Shown here one piece after another: positions 6,695-14,639 of a DNA stretch of 22,671 bases. The stretch comes from an uncultured Candidatus Saccharibacteria bacterium. GTDB lineage: Bacteria > Patescibacteriota > Saccharimonadia > Saccharimonadales > Saccharimonadaceae. The notes under the pieces are model-generated. The model was not told the DNA's origin and made no database searches. It saw only the letters and a program-made list of their open reading frames with translations. A program made the translations under genes and the position numbers. Numbering within the stretch: position 1 is the stretch's first letter; every line of letters begins with the position of its first letter. The stretch lies in assembly GCA_949070545.1 (NCBI GenBank), contig CARTQV010000005.1, positions 1 through 22,671 on the forward strand. The letters are read 5' to 3'.

Positions 6695-7896
6695 TGCGCA
6701 AACATAAGAGTGACAGAATTATCGGGGTTTTGACGGTAGGGCTGTTAGCGCTCGGACTGATTATTATCTATGCAATTGGGCCGATGCGGGCGAATGTTAC
6801 GAACGCGGCGTATGGGACGGATTATAGTGAAAATTATTTCTTTCTACAGCAACTGAGGAATGTGGCGCTTGCGTTGATTGTTTTCGTGTTGGCGTTTCGG
6901 GTGCCTTATCGGGTAGTGCGAAAATGGGGGAAGATGTTGATAGTTGTGGGGTTGGGGCTATGTGCGTTGTTGGCGATTTTTGCGGCGATACATAATCCGG
7001 TGGCAAGTTGTGAACTTGGAGCTTGCCGGTGGTTCAATATTGCGGGTGTGAGTTTGCAGCCGGCGGAAGTTTTGAAGTTTGGATTGGTGATTTATCTTGC
7101 GGGGTTGATAGCTGAGCGTAAAAAAGAAGAGAAGCTTGATAGCTGGTCAGATTTTTGGTTGCCATTTACGATCGTGAGCGGGTTGTCATTACTGTTTGTG
7201 GTAGTGATACAAAAAGATCTCGGAACTGGTGTGAGTTTGATGGCGATTATTATGGCAATGCTATTTATGAGTGGAGTGAAGATGAGATATTTTGGGATGG
7301 CGCTTGGAGTGGTCGGTTTATGTGGGGTGCTGGCGATTGTGAGTTCACCACACCGAATGGAACGATTGTTTACATTTCAGGCAGAGGATTCAAGTGATTC
7401 TTATCACATCGAGAATGCGAAGATCGCAATTGGGACTGGAGGATTCATGGGAGTGGGAATTGGGAATAGCGTGCAGGCAACGGGATATTTGCCAGAGTCG
7501 ATTAACGATTCAGTTTTTGCAATTATGGGAGAGACTTTTGGTTTCGTGGGTTTGGTGATTGTGATTGCGGCATTTACGACTTTATTACTAAGACTGCTCC
7601 GAGCAGCGAATTATTTGCATGACACGGAAGAGTCGCTAGTGATGATTGGGATTTTTGCATGGGCGGCGGCACATGTGGTGGTTAATATTGCTTCGATGAC
7701 AGGATTGATTCCGCTGACGGGAATTACGTTGCCGCTTTTGAGCTATGGAGGGACGAGCATGTTGTTTATGGCAGCAGCGCTCGGACTAGCTTTACAGTTG
7801 ACCTGTTGGACGAGTCGCGAACCGAGAACCGAAGAGGACAAACGAGGACAGGAAAAGATCGAAAGAACGGCGCGTGGCGCAAGGAGGGCAGTATGA
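6694..7896 (+). CDS. ftsW: SEDS-family septal peptidoglycan glycosyltransferase FtsW
   Basis: Polymerises lipid II into glycan strands at the septum together with its partner class B PBP (FtsI, same operon). I chose the ATG at 6694 because it overlaps the preceding small gene by one base; a TTG three codons upstream is in frame but unlikely. The 400-aa protein has about ten membrane segments. SEDS landmarks are CRWFNIAGVSLQPAEVLKFG (111-130), QKDLGTG, the loop SINDSVFAIMGETFGF with the Asp at the position of the SEDS catalytic aspartate, and the C-terminal LPLLSYGGTSM. A charged tail of about 30 residues is cytoplasmic. The stop overlaps murG by 4 nt. Confidence 0.93.
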   Translation: MRKHKSDRIIGVLTVGLLALGLIIIYAIGPMRANVTNAAYGTDYSENYFFLQQLRNVALALIVFVLAFRVPYRVVRKWGKMLIVVGLGLCALLAIFAAIHNPVASCELGACRWFNIAGVSLQPAEVLKFGLVIYLAGLIAERKKEEKLDSWSDFWLPFTIVSGLSLLFVVVIQKDLGTGVSLMAIIMAMLFMSGVKMRYFGMALGVVGLCGVLAIVSSPHRMERLFTFQAEDSSDSYHIENAKIAIGTGGFMGVGIGNSVQATGYLPESINDSVFAIMGETFGFVGLVIVIAAFTTLLLRLLRAANYLHDTEESLVMIGIFAWAAAHVVVNIASMTGLIPLTGITLPLLSYGGTSMLFMAAALGLALQLTCWTSREPRTEEDKRGQEKIERTARGARRAV

Positions 7897-9128
7897 AAGT
7901 TTTGGTGGTTGGCGGTGGATCAGGTGGACACGTGACGCCAGTAGTGGCCGTGGTGCGAGAGTTGTTAGAAAAGAATCCGCGGACGAGAGTGGAGTTTTGG
8001 ACGGATCGAAAGTATTATAAAAATGTTGTAAAAATTACAACAGAAATTGGTTTGCGCTGGGGTTCGAGGACGAGAAAAGGGAATCAGCGAACGCCATATA
8101 TTCGGGTGCGCCGGATTTGGGCAGGGAAGTTTCATCGTTATGCGGGGTGGGGATGGAAGGATTGGTTTGAAAACTGGCGGATCGTATTAAAAGATTTGGT
8201 TTTGGGAAATCTAGTGGGGTTTGTGGGGTTTATTGGAGGAATTTGGCAGAGTTTTTGGCGAATGTTACTTCCTGGGAAGAAGCCAGACGTGATATTTTTG
8301 AAAGGTGGGTTTGTAGGGTTACCGGTAGGGCTTGTGGCGAGGCTGCTTAGGGTTCCTTATGTTGTACATGAATCAGATGTGGTGCCAGGGCTCGCGAATC
8401 GGTTATTGATGAAACATGCGGCGGTGGTGGCGACTGGCATGGGCGATCTTGGTGGCGTGAAACGAGTAGTACAAGTAGGAACGCCAGTGGCGGCAGAATT
8501 CAAGGTAGTGAGCGAGACGAATCAGAAAAATCTAAAGAAAGCGTTCGGGTTTGATTCGAAAAAGCCACTGGTTATTATCACTGGCGGGAGCCAGGGATCG
8601 TTGAATATGAATGAAGCGACGCGGAAGATTTTGCCGGAAATGTTGAAGTTTACGAGTGTGGGGTTGGTTGCGGGCCGGAAATGGTATGAAGAAATGACTG
8701 ATTTGAAGAAATATGAAGAGTGGAACAAAGCAAAATTACAATCAAACTTTCGACTTTGGGAGTTTAATTCGGCGATGCACGAATTGATGGGGGCGGCGGA
8801 TGTAGTGGTGAGTCGTGCGGGAGCAACGACGATTGCCGAACTCGCGGCGCTCAAGAAAGCGGTGGTTTTGGTGCCGTTTGAACGCTTGCCGGGTGGGCAT
8901 CAGGTGAAGAATGCGGAAATGTTGAAAGAAATTGGCGCGGCGGCTGTGGTGACAGATGAGGACATGCAACGAAATCCTGAATTATTGCTTGAAGAAGTGC
9001 GGCATCTAGTGAGAGCGCCGAAAGCGCGGAGAGAGCTAGCGGAGAAATTGCATGCGCAAGCAAAACTTGATGCAGTCGAGCGATTGACTGAGGTTATAAC
9101 AGAGGTCGGAGAGGGAAAGAGAAAATAG
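7893..9128 (+). CDS. murG: UDP-GlcNAc:lipid I N-acetylglucosaminyltransferase (lipid II synthesis)
   Basis: Adds GlcNAc to lipid I to make lipid II at the cytoplasmic membrane face. The ATG at 7893 forms an ATGA overlap with ftsW and has AAGGAGGG upstream. The 411-aa GT-B protein has the glycine-rich loop GGGSGGHVTP (7-16), GGFVGLPVG (138-146), HESDVVPGLANRLL (159-172, the family HEQN..PG.AN motif with Gln and Asn replaced by Ser and Asp), GGSQG (231-235) and the UDP-GlcNAc site SRAGATTIAEL (307-317), plus LPGGHQVKNAEML. It is longer than the usual ~355 aa. The extra sequence lies between residues ~45 and ~130 and is rich in Arg, Trp and aromatic residues (e.g. RYAGWGWKDWFENW), probably an enlarged membrane-binding surface. 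Confidence 0.92.
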   Translation: MKVLVVGGGSGGHVTPVVAVVRELLEKNPRTRVEFWTDRKYYKNVVKITTEIGLRWGSRTRKGNQRTPYIRVRRIWAGKFHRYAGWGWKDWFENWRIVLKDLVLGNLVGFVGFIGGIWQSFWRMLLPGKKPDVIFLKGGFVGLPVGLVARLLRVPYVVHESDVVPGLANRLLMKHAAVVATGMGDLGGVKRVVQVGTPVAAEFKVVSETNQKNLKKAFGFDSKKPLVIITGGSQGSLNMNEATRKILPEMLKFTSVGLVAGRKWYEEMTDLKKYEEWNKAKLQSNFRLWEFNSAMHELMGAADVVVSRAGATTIAELAALKKAVVLVPFERLPGGHQVKNAEMLKEIGAAAVVTDEDMQRNPELLLEEVRHLVRAPKARRELAEKLHAQAKLDAVERLTEVITEVGEGKRK

Positions 9129-9141
9129 GGAATTAAGGAAG

Positions 9142-9702
9142 ATGCGTGGGCGAGAAAAGATGAATAAACAGATGCGACGGGGGCGGACGATTGTTGCGGA
9201 GCGTGAACAGGCGGAATCGGAGTCTGAACGTATGCAGGCACGACGCAAAGCGCATCGCAAAAAAACTACAGCGGCGATGACAGTGCTTTTGATGGGGGCA
9301 GTTTTGGCGCTGAGTGCGTATTTGGGAATGGAGCAGCTGTCGAGAAATCATGAAGCCGGAGAGAAAGAGGAAGCCAGTGATGTGCAGATTATGGCTCAAA
9401 TCGTAGATGAAGATGGACGCGGGCAGATTTCGACACGGATGAAAAGATATATCGCACAACTCGAGGGGGATTTTCGTGATTTAGGCTATACGATAAGCAA
9501 AGTTACTTTGCCGACGGGAGCGGGACGCGAGATCTACGTGGATATTGTGGGGCGCGAGGGGATGTTTATCAAGATTAATACTGACCGTGAGACGGCGGTT
9601 TCGGCAGAAGATGCGACGAGAATGTTGAAGTATCTAGATGAACGTGACTTACACCCAGGGTATCTTGATGTAAGGGTCGCTGGGAAAGCGTATTATAAGT
9701 AG
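9142..9702 (+). CDS. ftsQ: FtsQ/DivIB-like division protein, divergent and short
   Basis: Last gene of the division operon, 13 bp after murG. The product is 186 aa from ATG 9142, where AAGGAA is rather close; ATG 9160 would remove six residues. It has a highly charged cytoplasmic N-terminus (residues 1-42), one membrane segment (about 43-61) and a ~120-residue extracytoplasmic part. The only recognisable family signal is the end: HPGYLDVRVAGKAYYK resembles the terminal strand of FtsQ beta domains, where a YIDLR..G..YY pattern is common. No full POTRA domain is visible, and the family is usually 250-280 aa. The assignment rests on position, topology and that C-terminus. A different bitopic membrane protein remains possible. 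Confidence 0.65.
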   Translation: MRGREKMNKQMRRGRTIVAEREQAESESERMQARRKAHRKKTTAAMTVLLMGAVLALSAYLGMEQLSRNHEAGEKEEASDVQIMAQIVDEDGRGQISTRMKRYIAQLEGDFRDLGYTISKVTLPTGAGREIYVDIVGREGMFIKINTDRETAVSAEDATRMLKYLDERDLHPGYLDVRVAGKAYYK

Positions 9703-10059
9703 GGTTGACGAGAATAGAACGCTGCTTAGGAATGAGTTTTTCTTCGTTCGCTGTTCTGTCTAGTTCGGGTTTTGTTCTGGGTGAAAAAGTTGGGTGAGAG
9801 ATAAGGTTTGGACGCGACTCGGTTTGTCGTGGAGGGTGGGTGCTTTTTATAACTTTTTTCGAAAAATGGAGGGGAAATATGAAAAAATAAAAAATGGGCT
9901 AAAAATGGCAAAAAGTCGGGATTTTTGTAGATTTAGGAGATAGGCGCTAAGTTAGGGCTTTTGACCCCTATAGTATGTCGTAAAATATGTATTGTGCGAC
10001 ATTGGATTTATATCCAAAAGACGAGTGTTCATGCGTTGTTCCCTCAGTTTTCAAGCAAG
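9703..10059. other. Convergent intergenic region, no gene seen
   Basis: About 355 bp between the convergent division operon and the secreted-protein gene. I find no ORF with a ribosome site and no convincing plus-strand intrinsic terminator for the operon. It holds small inverted repeats: ATGTCG near 9975 with CGACAT near 10000, and the hairpin TTGGAT-TTAT-ATCCAA at about 10003-10018. A TTGACC/TAAAAT pair (9961/9981) has a 14-bp spacer and lacks the TGn element shared by the other promoters here. Confidence 0.5.
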
Positions 10060-10088
10060 AAAAAAGCCCCTACAATTCTTGTAGGGGC
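10060..10088 (-). terminator. Intrinsic terminator of the secreted four-repeat gene
   Basis: A perfect 10-bp stem (10066-10075 with 10079-10088) with a 3-nt loop, followed on the minus strand by six U (10060-10065). A separate 16-bp palindrome (10091-10106) lies between it and the stop codon. Confidence 0.9.
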
Positions 10089-10120
10089 CAATCCGAATAT
10101 TCGGATTTAGAAAGGAGTGC

Positions 10121-11689
10121 CTATCGACGTTTCGGTTTTGGCTGTGCCGCTCCAGCTCCTGAGCCGTCTGCGTTTTCACCGCCCCCGATTGCCGTTGGCC
10201 CGGTCGGGACAGTCGGAGTCTCGGTTGGCATTAATGTCGGAGTTGGGCTTGGAGTCGGAGTCAACGTTGGAGTTGGGCTCGGACTTGGTGTCTCGGTTGG
10301 TTTCGGGTCGGCTTTGTATTTCGTCAACCACTCGATGACTAAGTCCTTATCGACTACGTAGTCAATATCAGTGGTTAGCGTATAAGCGACCTGAATTGCG
10401 CCATTTTTCTCCTTGGCTTCTACTGTTACTTTAAACTCATATTCAGAGTTCTCGAAAGAATTCTGAATCTTTGTCCCGGTGTTCAGAGTCTCCGTGTGAC
10501 CCCAGCCATTTTCTACTGCTTCGGTTAGCAGTTCATTCATATGAACTGTTGCTGCAGCTTTCAGCTCAGCTTCTGTGATCGTGTCGGGTGTCGGGGAACT
10601 TGGGGCTGGGGAACTTCCCGGTGCTTCAGTGCCACTTGGTGGTTCCGTAGCGTTTGGGGCATTAGTTCCCTCAGGAGGATTGGTCGGTGCGACAGCGTAT
10701 TCGCTGAGCCACTGAACAATCTCATCTCGGCTCGACTCAATCCCCTGTAGTCTATAGGCGATAAACGCCTTACCGTCTCCAGTAGTCTCGACACGAACGC
10801 TCGCATTGAACCCCCACTCCAAGTTATCGAACGCAAGGTCTACTTTTTCGGTCGAACTAGTGACCGTGACTTCCCAGCCGTACTCCTTTCCTACCGCTAT
10901 GAGGTCGTTCGCATAAATTGTTGCGAGCGACTTCAGCTCTTCGGCGTTCGGTCCGGTGCTCGGTTTTGTCGTCGGGTTAGTGCTCGGAGTAGTGGTTGGT
11001 GGATTTGTTGAATCAGTCGGATTCTCCTCCGAAGCCGGGTTTTCCGGATTGGCGGTCTCCTTGTATTTTTCCAGCCACTCCTTGATGCCCTTTGCTGAAG
11101 AAGCCTTTCCTTTAAGAGTATAACTCTTTTTCGGAGACTTCCTATTTCGTGCAACTTTCACTTGCGCTACGAACTCGCAGCCCCCGTTTCGAAACGTAAT
11201 CTTCGAAATAGATCGACTGCTTGTCGTGCTCGTGGCGATCTTTGCCGTCCAGCCGCGTTTTTTGCCATAGGTGGCAAGACTGTTTGCGGCTTTTTTGCTC
11301 CGTGCTTTCAGGAAACTTTTTACGGTCTTGCCATTTGAATAATGGCTAATTGACCGTTTGACGTCTTTCAACGTCAATTTGCTCCCTTTCGCGGTGAAAT
11401 AAGTCGCATATTTCTTTCCCGACTTTTTTGTCACCTGCTTGAAGGCGAAATAAGTTCCTGAAGCCGTTTCGATACGTAGGCTTTTTGCTACCTGCTTCCC
11501 TGTCCGCTTCGTCACCCTAGTATTAACTTCCCAGCCTCTGTAGTTGGCATAGGAAGTCAGGCTCTTGGTAGCTGCGTCCGACTTTCTGCCGACAAGCGTC
11601 TTCGCAGCAGCCTGCGCATTCATTGGCGCCATGGTGAGCACCAATGAAAAAACAACGAGTAACGCAATAATATGAGAATGTTTTTTCAT
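10121..11689 (-). CDS. Secreted four-repeat protein with Pro/Thr linkers
   Basis: I do not recognise a named family. The ATG at 11689 is preferred to 11695 because AGGAGG is then 8 nt upstream instead of 2. The 522-aa protein has a signal peptide (KKHSH, hydrophobic 8-20, probable cut in NAQAAAK near 27). Four copies of a ~75-90-residue unit follow at about 35-118, 121-210, 250-332 and 374-459. Each has an Ala-rich helix, GW (RGWEV, RGWTA, YGWEV, NGWGH), two or three beta strands, and in copies 2-4 a closing helix of the form I..WL.KY. Copies 1-2 are very basic, 3-4 acidic. Linkers are Pro/Thr/Asn-rich, and the tail (462-500) is a PTPTPSP repeat ending PKPKRR. Cell-surface or secreted location is well supported; function is unknown. 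It has its own promoter and terminator. Confidence 0.82.
   Translation of the reverse strand: MKKHSHIIALLVVFSLVLTMAPMNAQAAAKTLVGRKSDAATKSLTSYANYRGWEVNTRVTKRTGKQVAKSLRIETASGTYFAFKQVTKKSGKKYATYFTAKGSKLTLKDVKRSISHYSNGKTVKSFLKARSKKAANSLATYGKKRGWTAKIATSTTSSRSISKITFRNGGCEFVAQVKVARNRKSPKKSYTLKGKASSAKGIKEWLEKYKETANPENPASEENPTDSTNPPTTTPSTNPTTKPSTGPNAEELKSLATIYANDLIAVGKEYGWEVTVTSSTEKVDLAFDNLEWGFNASVRVETTGDGKAFIAYRLQGIESSRDEIVQWLSEYAVAPTNPPEGTNAPNATEPPSGTEAPGSSPAPSSPTPDTITEAELKAAATVHMNELLTEAVENGWGHTETLNTGTKIQNSFENSEYEFKVTVEAKEKNGAIQVAYTLTTDIDYVVDKDLVIEWLTKYKADPKPTETPSPSPTPTLTPTPSPTPTLMPTETPTVPTGPTAIGGGENADGSGAGAAQPKPKRR
10200..10310 (-). repeat. Low-complexity tandem repeat encoding the Pro/Thr tail
   Basis: Repeating units of the type GGAGTTGG / GGAGTCGG on the plus strand encode the PTPTPSPTPT stretch of the secreted four-repeat protein. 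Such repeats can change length by slippage, so tail length may vary between strains. Confidence 0.65.
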
Positions 11690-11769
11690 AAACATCCCCT
11701 CCTTTCCAATTTTTTAATTTACAAGGGGATATTCCCCTACATACCCTTATGATATTAGGGTATACTTCC

Positions 11770-11798
11770 ATTGTATCACACCATAACGATTTTGTCAA
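11770..11798 (-). promoter_or_regulatory. Extended -10 promoter of the secreted four-repeat gene
   Basis: On the minus strand: TTGACA (11798-11793), 17-bp spacer, TACAAT (11775-11770) with TGTGA just before it. The ~74-nt leader that follows contains two hairpins (ATACCC with GGGTAT, and AGGGG-AATAT-CCCCT) before the ribosome site. Confidence 0.9.
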
Positions 11799-11849
11799 TA
11801 GTTAGCCATGTTTTTAGTGATAAAAACAATTATTAGCGTTTTAGTAATA

Positions 11850-14597
11850 CTACCCGTGGTGATTTTTCTGTGTTCTTTTTCTGGGATTATGGTTAGGTTG
11901 TGGTTTTGTGGCTCGATTTTCGGCGTTCTGTTTTGCGGCCCATTCGCCTAAGTCTTTCAAGCTGAGACGTTCTTTCCCTTCGGCGGCATTAGGAGAAAGC
12001 TTGAGCTTTTTGAAGTCACTTTGGGGAGTTGGGGAATATTGGAAAGCCGGTTTTTGCTTTTGGTTATAATTCCCTGCGCTACTCGAAACATTCTCTGGTG
12101 TATTATTATTATTTCCTTCTTCGCCAGCGACACGCCCAGAATCTGATAATTCTTTTTTGTATTTTTCGGATTGTTCAATCGTGGCGCGGATTTCCGCTTC
12201 AACGTCGGCGCGGTTGCGCGCATAGAAACGACGCGAGCTTTCGACGATACGATCGAAGTTATCTTGGGGGGTTGTTGGTAGAGAAAGAGTGGTTGCGGAA
12301 AAAGCTGGCGATTTCTCACCATTGATGATCATGGAGATCACGAAATTACGGTTGTTCATTTGGATAAGATCGGATTCATCGAAAATTGGTTCGAATTGTT
12401 TTGCGAGGACTGGAGCGTCATCGGCGGAGACGCGGAAGCTAATCGTCGTCCCGACGTTACCAAAGACAGCGTCGCGTACAGAATCGGTCATTTGGGAGAT
12501 GTATTGGTTCGCGACGGTCAAATTAAGTCCATATTTTCGGGCTTCAGACAAAATAACTGCGAAGCTGTCTGTGGCGAAGTTTTGGAACTCATCAACATAG
12601 AGATAAAATGGTCGACGATCAGCGACGTCAGGGATGTCGCTGCGGCTCATAGCGGCGAGTTGAACTTTTGTCACGAGGAATGACCCGAGAATTGCAGCAT
12701 TATCTTCTCCGACGAGACCCTTCGAAAGGTTGACGACTAGGATCTTCCCTTCGTCCATGATTTGACGGACGTTGAAACTAGATTTTGGTTGGCCGATGAT
12801 GTTGCGAATGATCGGATTAGCTGTGAAGGCGCCAACTTTGTTTAGAACTGGAGCGATGCTTTCGTTGACCTGTTTTTCGTTCCATTGACCGAATTCGTGT
12901 TTCCAGAATTGCAGCACGGTGACATCACGACAAGAGTTAAGGGTTTCTTTGCGGAAATCTTTGTCCGTCAAAATTCGCGAGATGTCGAGCAAGGTCGTTT
13001 CGGGTCTATCGAGCAGAGCGAGCAGAGTGTACCTCAAGATATGTTCTAGCCTCGGTCCCCAAGAATCACCGAACATACGCTTTAAGACACCGATTACTTC
13101 GGAACAAACATTTGGCTTACGTGCTGGGTCGTCGAGCTCAAGTGGGTTGAAAGCGACTGGATAAGCCGTGTCGGCTGGGTTGAAATAAACTACATCCTGA
13201 ATCCTGTGCTCCGGGACAAATCTCAGGTTGTTGATTGCGAAGTCACCGTGTGGGTCGATGATACAGTAACCTTGATCGTAAAAAACATCACTAAGAGCAA
13301 AAAGTTCCAACATCCCACTCTTCCCTGCACCAGTTTGGCCGATGATATAGACGTGTCTTGAACGGTCGCGACGGAGCATGCCGAATTGGTGGTTGATTCC
13401 GCGAAAATTCGTGAGCCCAAAGGCGGAAATATTCTCGTCGTGGGCTGGATCACCAGTAACGAGGGGAAGTTTTGCGGGTGGCTCGGCAGTTTTTGAGCTA
13501 GCCCAGACGATATTTGGTGTTTCGACACTGGTATGAGGTAGATGGTAGACACTGGCAAGTTCAGAAATATTAAGGATGAAACCGCGGTCAGAAAATTGGC
13601 GCATTTTATAAGCATCAAGATCTTCCATTGCGAAACTGCCACCAGTGAGGCGAAATCCATTAAGGTTGGTGGAATTATATTGTTTGAAGGTCCCAACTAG
13701 CGCCTGCATGTTGAGCTTCGCGTTTGTGGTGTCATTCCCGAGATAGGTGAGACGAATTTTGACTTCGTAACCGAGTTTGGTGGCTTTTTCCTCAGCCTTA
13801 GCGATGCGAGTTTTGTCGCGTTCGGATAGCTCGGGTGGTTTTGCTTCGTTCCCTGTCCCGCCAGCGGGCGGGCGGAAAAGTGCACCGAGCGCTTCAAGTA
13901 GCCAGGACCAATCAAACCCACTACTGTTTTTATTGCCAAAGAAAAGTTTGCTGCCAGCTTTGACTTTGCGAATCCATTTGTCGGTGGTTTTTTTGTGCCA
14001 GTCATCGGAGACTGGACGGGCGAGAATCTGGACCCAGAGTTCTTCAGAGTTGTCAGGATTGAGTTTTGCGAGCGTGCCAGTAATCCCGGCCAGTGGATCG
14101 ACTTCGAAGTTCTCGAATGTCTTAATCGGGAGAGCTTCATCTTCGGTTAGAGTTAGTTCGGTACTATAGACTACGGGATACTCTGTCCGTTTATCGACGT
14201 AATCGTCGTCCATTTTGTAGATTTGGACCGTGGGGTATTGGGCATAAATTTGACCTTCAACGAAACTTTGGAGGATCTTCGGGACCCAGACATAGAATCG
14301 AATCTGGCCACCAGTTGAAACGATTTCGAAGCTTAAATGTTCTTGGACACCGTTAGAATTTTTGAGTTCCATTTTGTCGCGTAAGATGCCATGAAGGCTG
14401 GCAAAAAGTTGTTCGGCAGCCAGTTCCTTTTTATCGTTTGCACGTGGGATTTCGAGCATCAGTAATACTGAATCGACGTTGAGAACTTTCAAACGATTAA
14501 GATTTTTATAATTACGATAACTGAGATAAGCTAAAATAAGAACAAGTGGTATCCAGACTACGGGCATGATGATAAATTGGATAATGTGAGATAGCAT
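11850..14597 (-). CDS. VirD4/TraD-like membrane-anchored P-loop ATPase (T4SS coupling-protein type)
   Basis: The 915-aa protein begins with one or two hydrophobic segments (residues 5-26). A ~350-residue N-terminal alpha/beta region follows, then a FtsK/TraD-type ATPase domain with Walker A GQTGAGKS (420-427), DPHGDFA (448-454) and Walker B YLYVDE (665-670) followed by FQNF. The motif ANQYISQM (696-703) fits the conserved Gln-containing motif of the family. The C-terminal ~130 residues are polar and low complexity, ending in a basic tail. Coupling proteins of this family hand DNA or protein substrates to type IV secretion or pilus systems. No other secretion component is in the window, so a pilus, uptake or orphan-coupling role is undecided. 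The ATG is 6 nt from an extended -10 and has no ribosome site, so it is probably leaderless. No strong terminator follows the gene. Confidence 0.85.
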   Translation of the reverse strand: MLSHIIQFIIMPVVWIPLVLILAYLSYRNYKNLNRLKVLNVDSVLLMLEIPRANDKKELAAEQLFASLHGILRDKMELKNSNGVQEHLSFEIVSTGGQIRFYVWVPKILQSFVEGQIYAQYPTVQIYKMDDDYVDKRTEYPVVYSTELTLTEDEALPIKTFENFEVDPLAGITGTLAKLNPDNSEELWVQILARPVSDDWHKKTTDKWIRKVKAGSKLFFGNKNSSGFDWSWLLEALGALFRPPAGGTGNEAKPPELSERDKTRIAKAEEKATKLGYEVKIRLTYLGNDTTNAKLNMQALVGTFKQYNSTNLNGFRLTGGSFAMEDLDAYKMRQFSDRGFILNISELASVYHLPHTSVETPNIVWASSKTAEPPAKLPLVTGDPAHDENISAFGLTNFRGINHQFGMLRRDRSRHVYIIGQTGAGKSGMLELFALSDVFYDQGYCIIDPHGDFAINNLRFVPEHRIQDVVYFNPADTAYPVAFNPLELDDPARKPNVCSEVIGVLKRMFGDSWGPRLEHILRYTLLALLDRPETTLLDISRILTDKDFRKETLNSCRDVTVLQFWKHEFGQWNEKQVNESIAPVLNKVGAFTANPIIRNIIGQPKSSFNVRQIMDEGKILVVNLSKGLVGEDNAAILGSFLVTKVQLAAMSRSDIPDVADRRPFYLYVDEFQNFATDSFAVILSEARKYGLNLTVANQYISQMTDSVRDAVFGNVGTTISFRVSADDAPVLAKQFEPIFDESDLIQMNNRNFVISMIINGEKSPAFSATTLSLPTTPQDNFDRIVESSRRFYARNRADVEAEIRATIEQSEKYKKELSDSGRVAGEEGNNNNTPENVSSSAGNYNQKQKPAFQYSPTPQSDFKKLKLSPNAAEGKERLSLKDLGEWAAKQNAENRATKPQPNHNPRKRTQKNHHG

Positions 14598-14603
14598 AAG
14601 CTT

Positions 14604-14612
14604 ATTTTAGCA
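14604..14612 (-). promoter_or_regulatory. Extended -10 promoter of the VirD4-like gene (leaderless)
   Basis: Minus strand TGC-TAAAAT, the hexamer at 14609-14604, six bases from the ATG at 14597. No clear -35 and no ribosome site. Confidence 0.6.
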
Positions 14613-14639
14613 TAATACTCAAGTTTTGACGAGAGCTGG

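Noticed and set aside
9961..9986. Plus-strand promoter TTGACC/TAAAAT
   Set aside because: The spacer is 14 bp and the TGn element present in all other promoters here is missing; no gene follows.
9987..10361. Plus-strand ORF of 124 codons with a Gly/Val-rich repeat
   Set aside because: It is the antisense of the PTPTPSP tail of the secreted four-repeat protein, crosses that gene's terminator and has no ribosome site.
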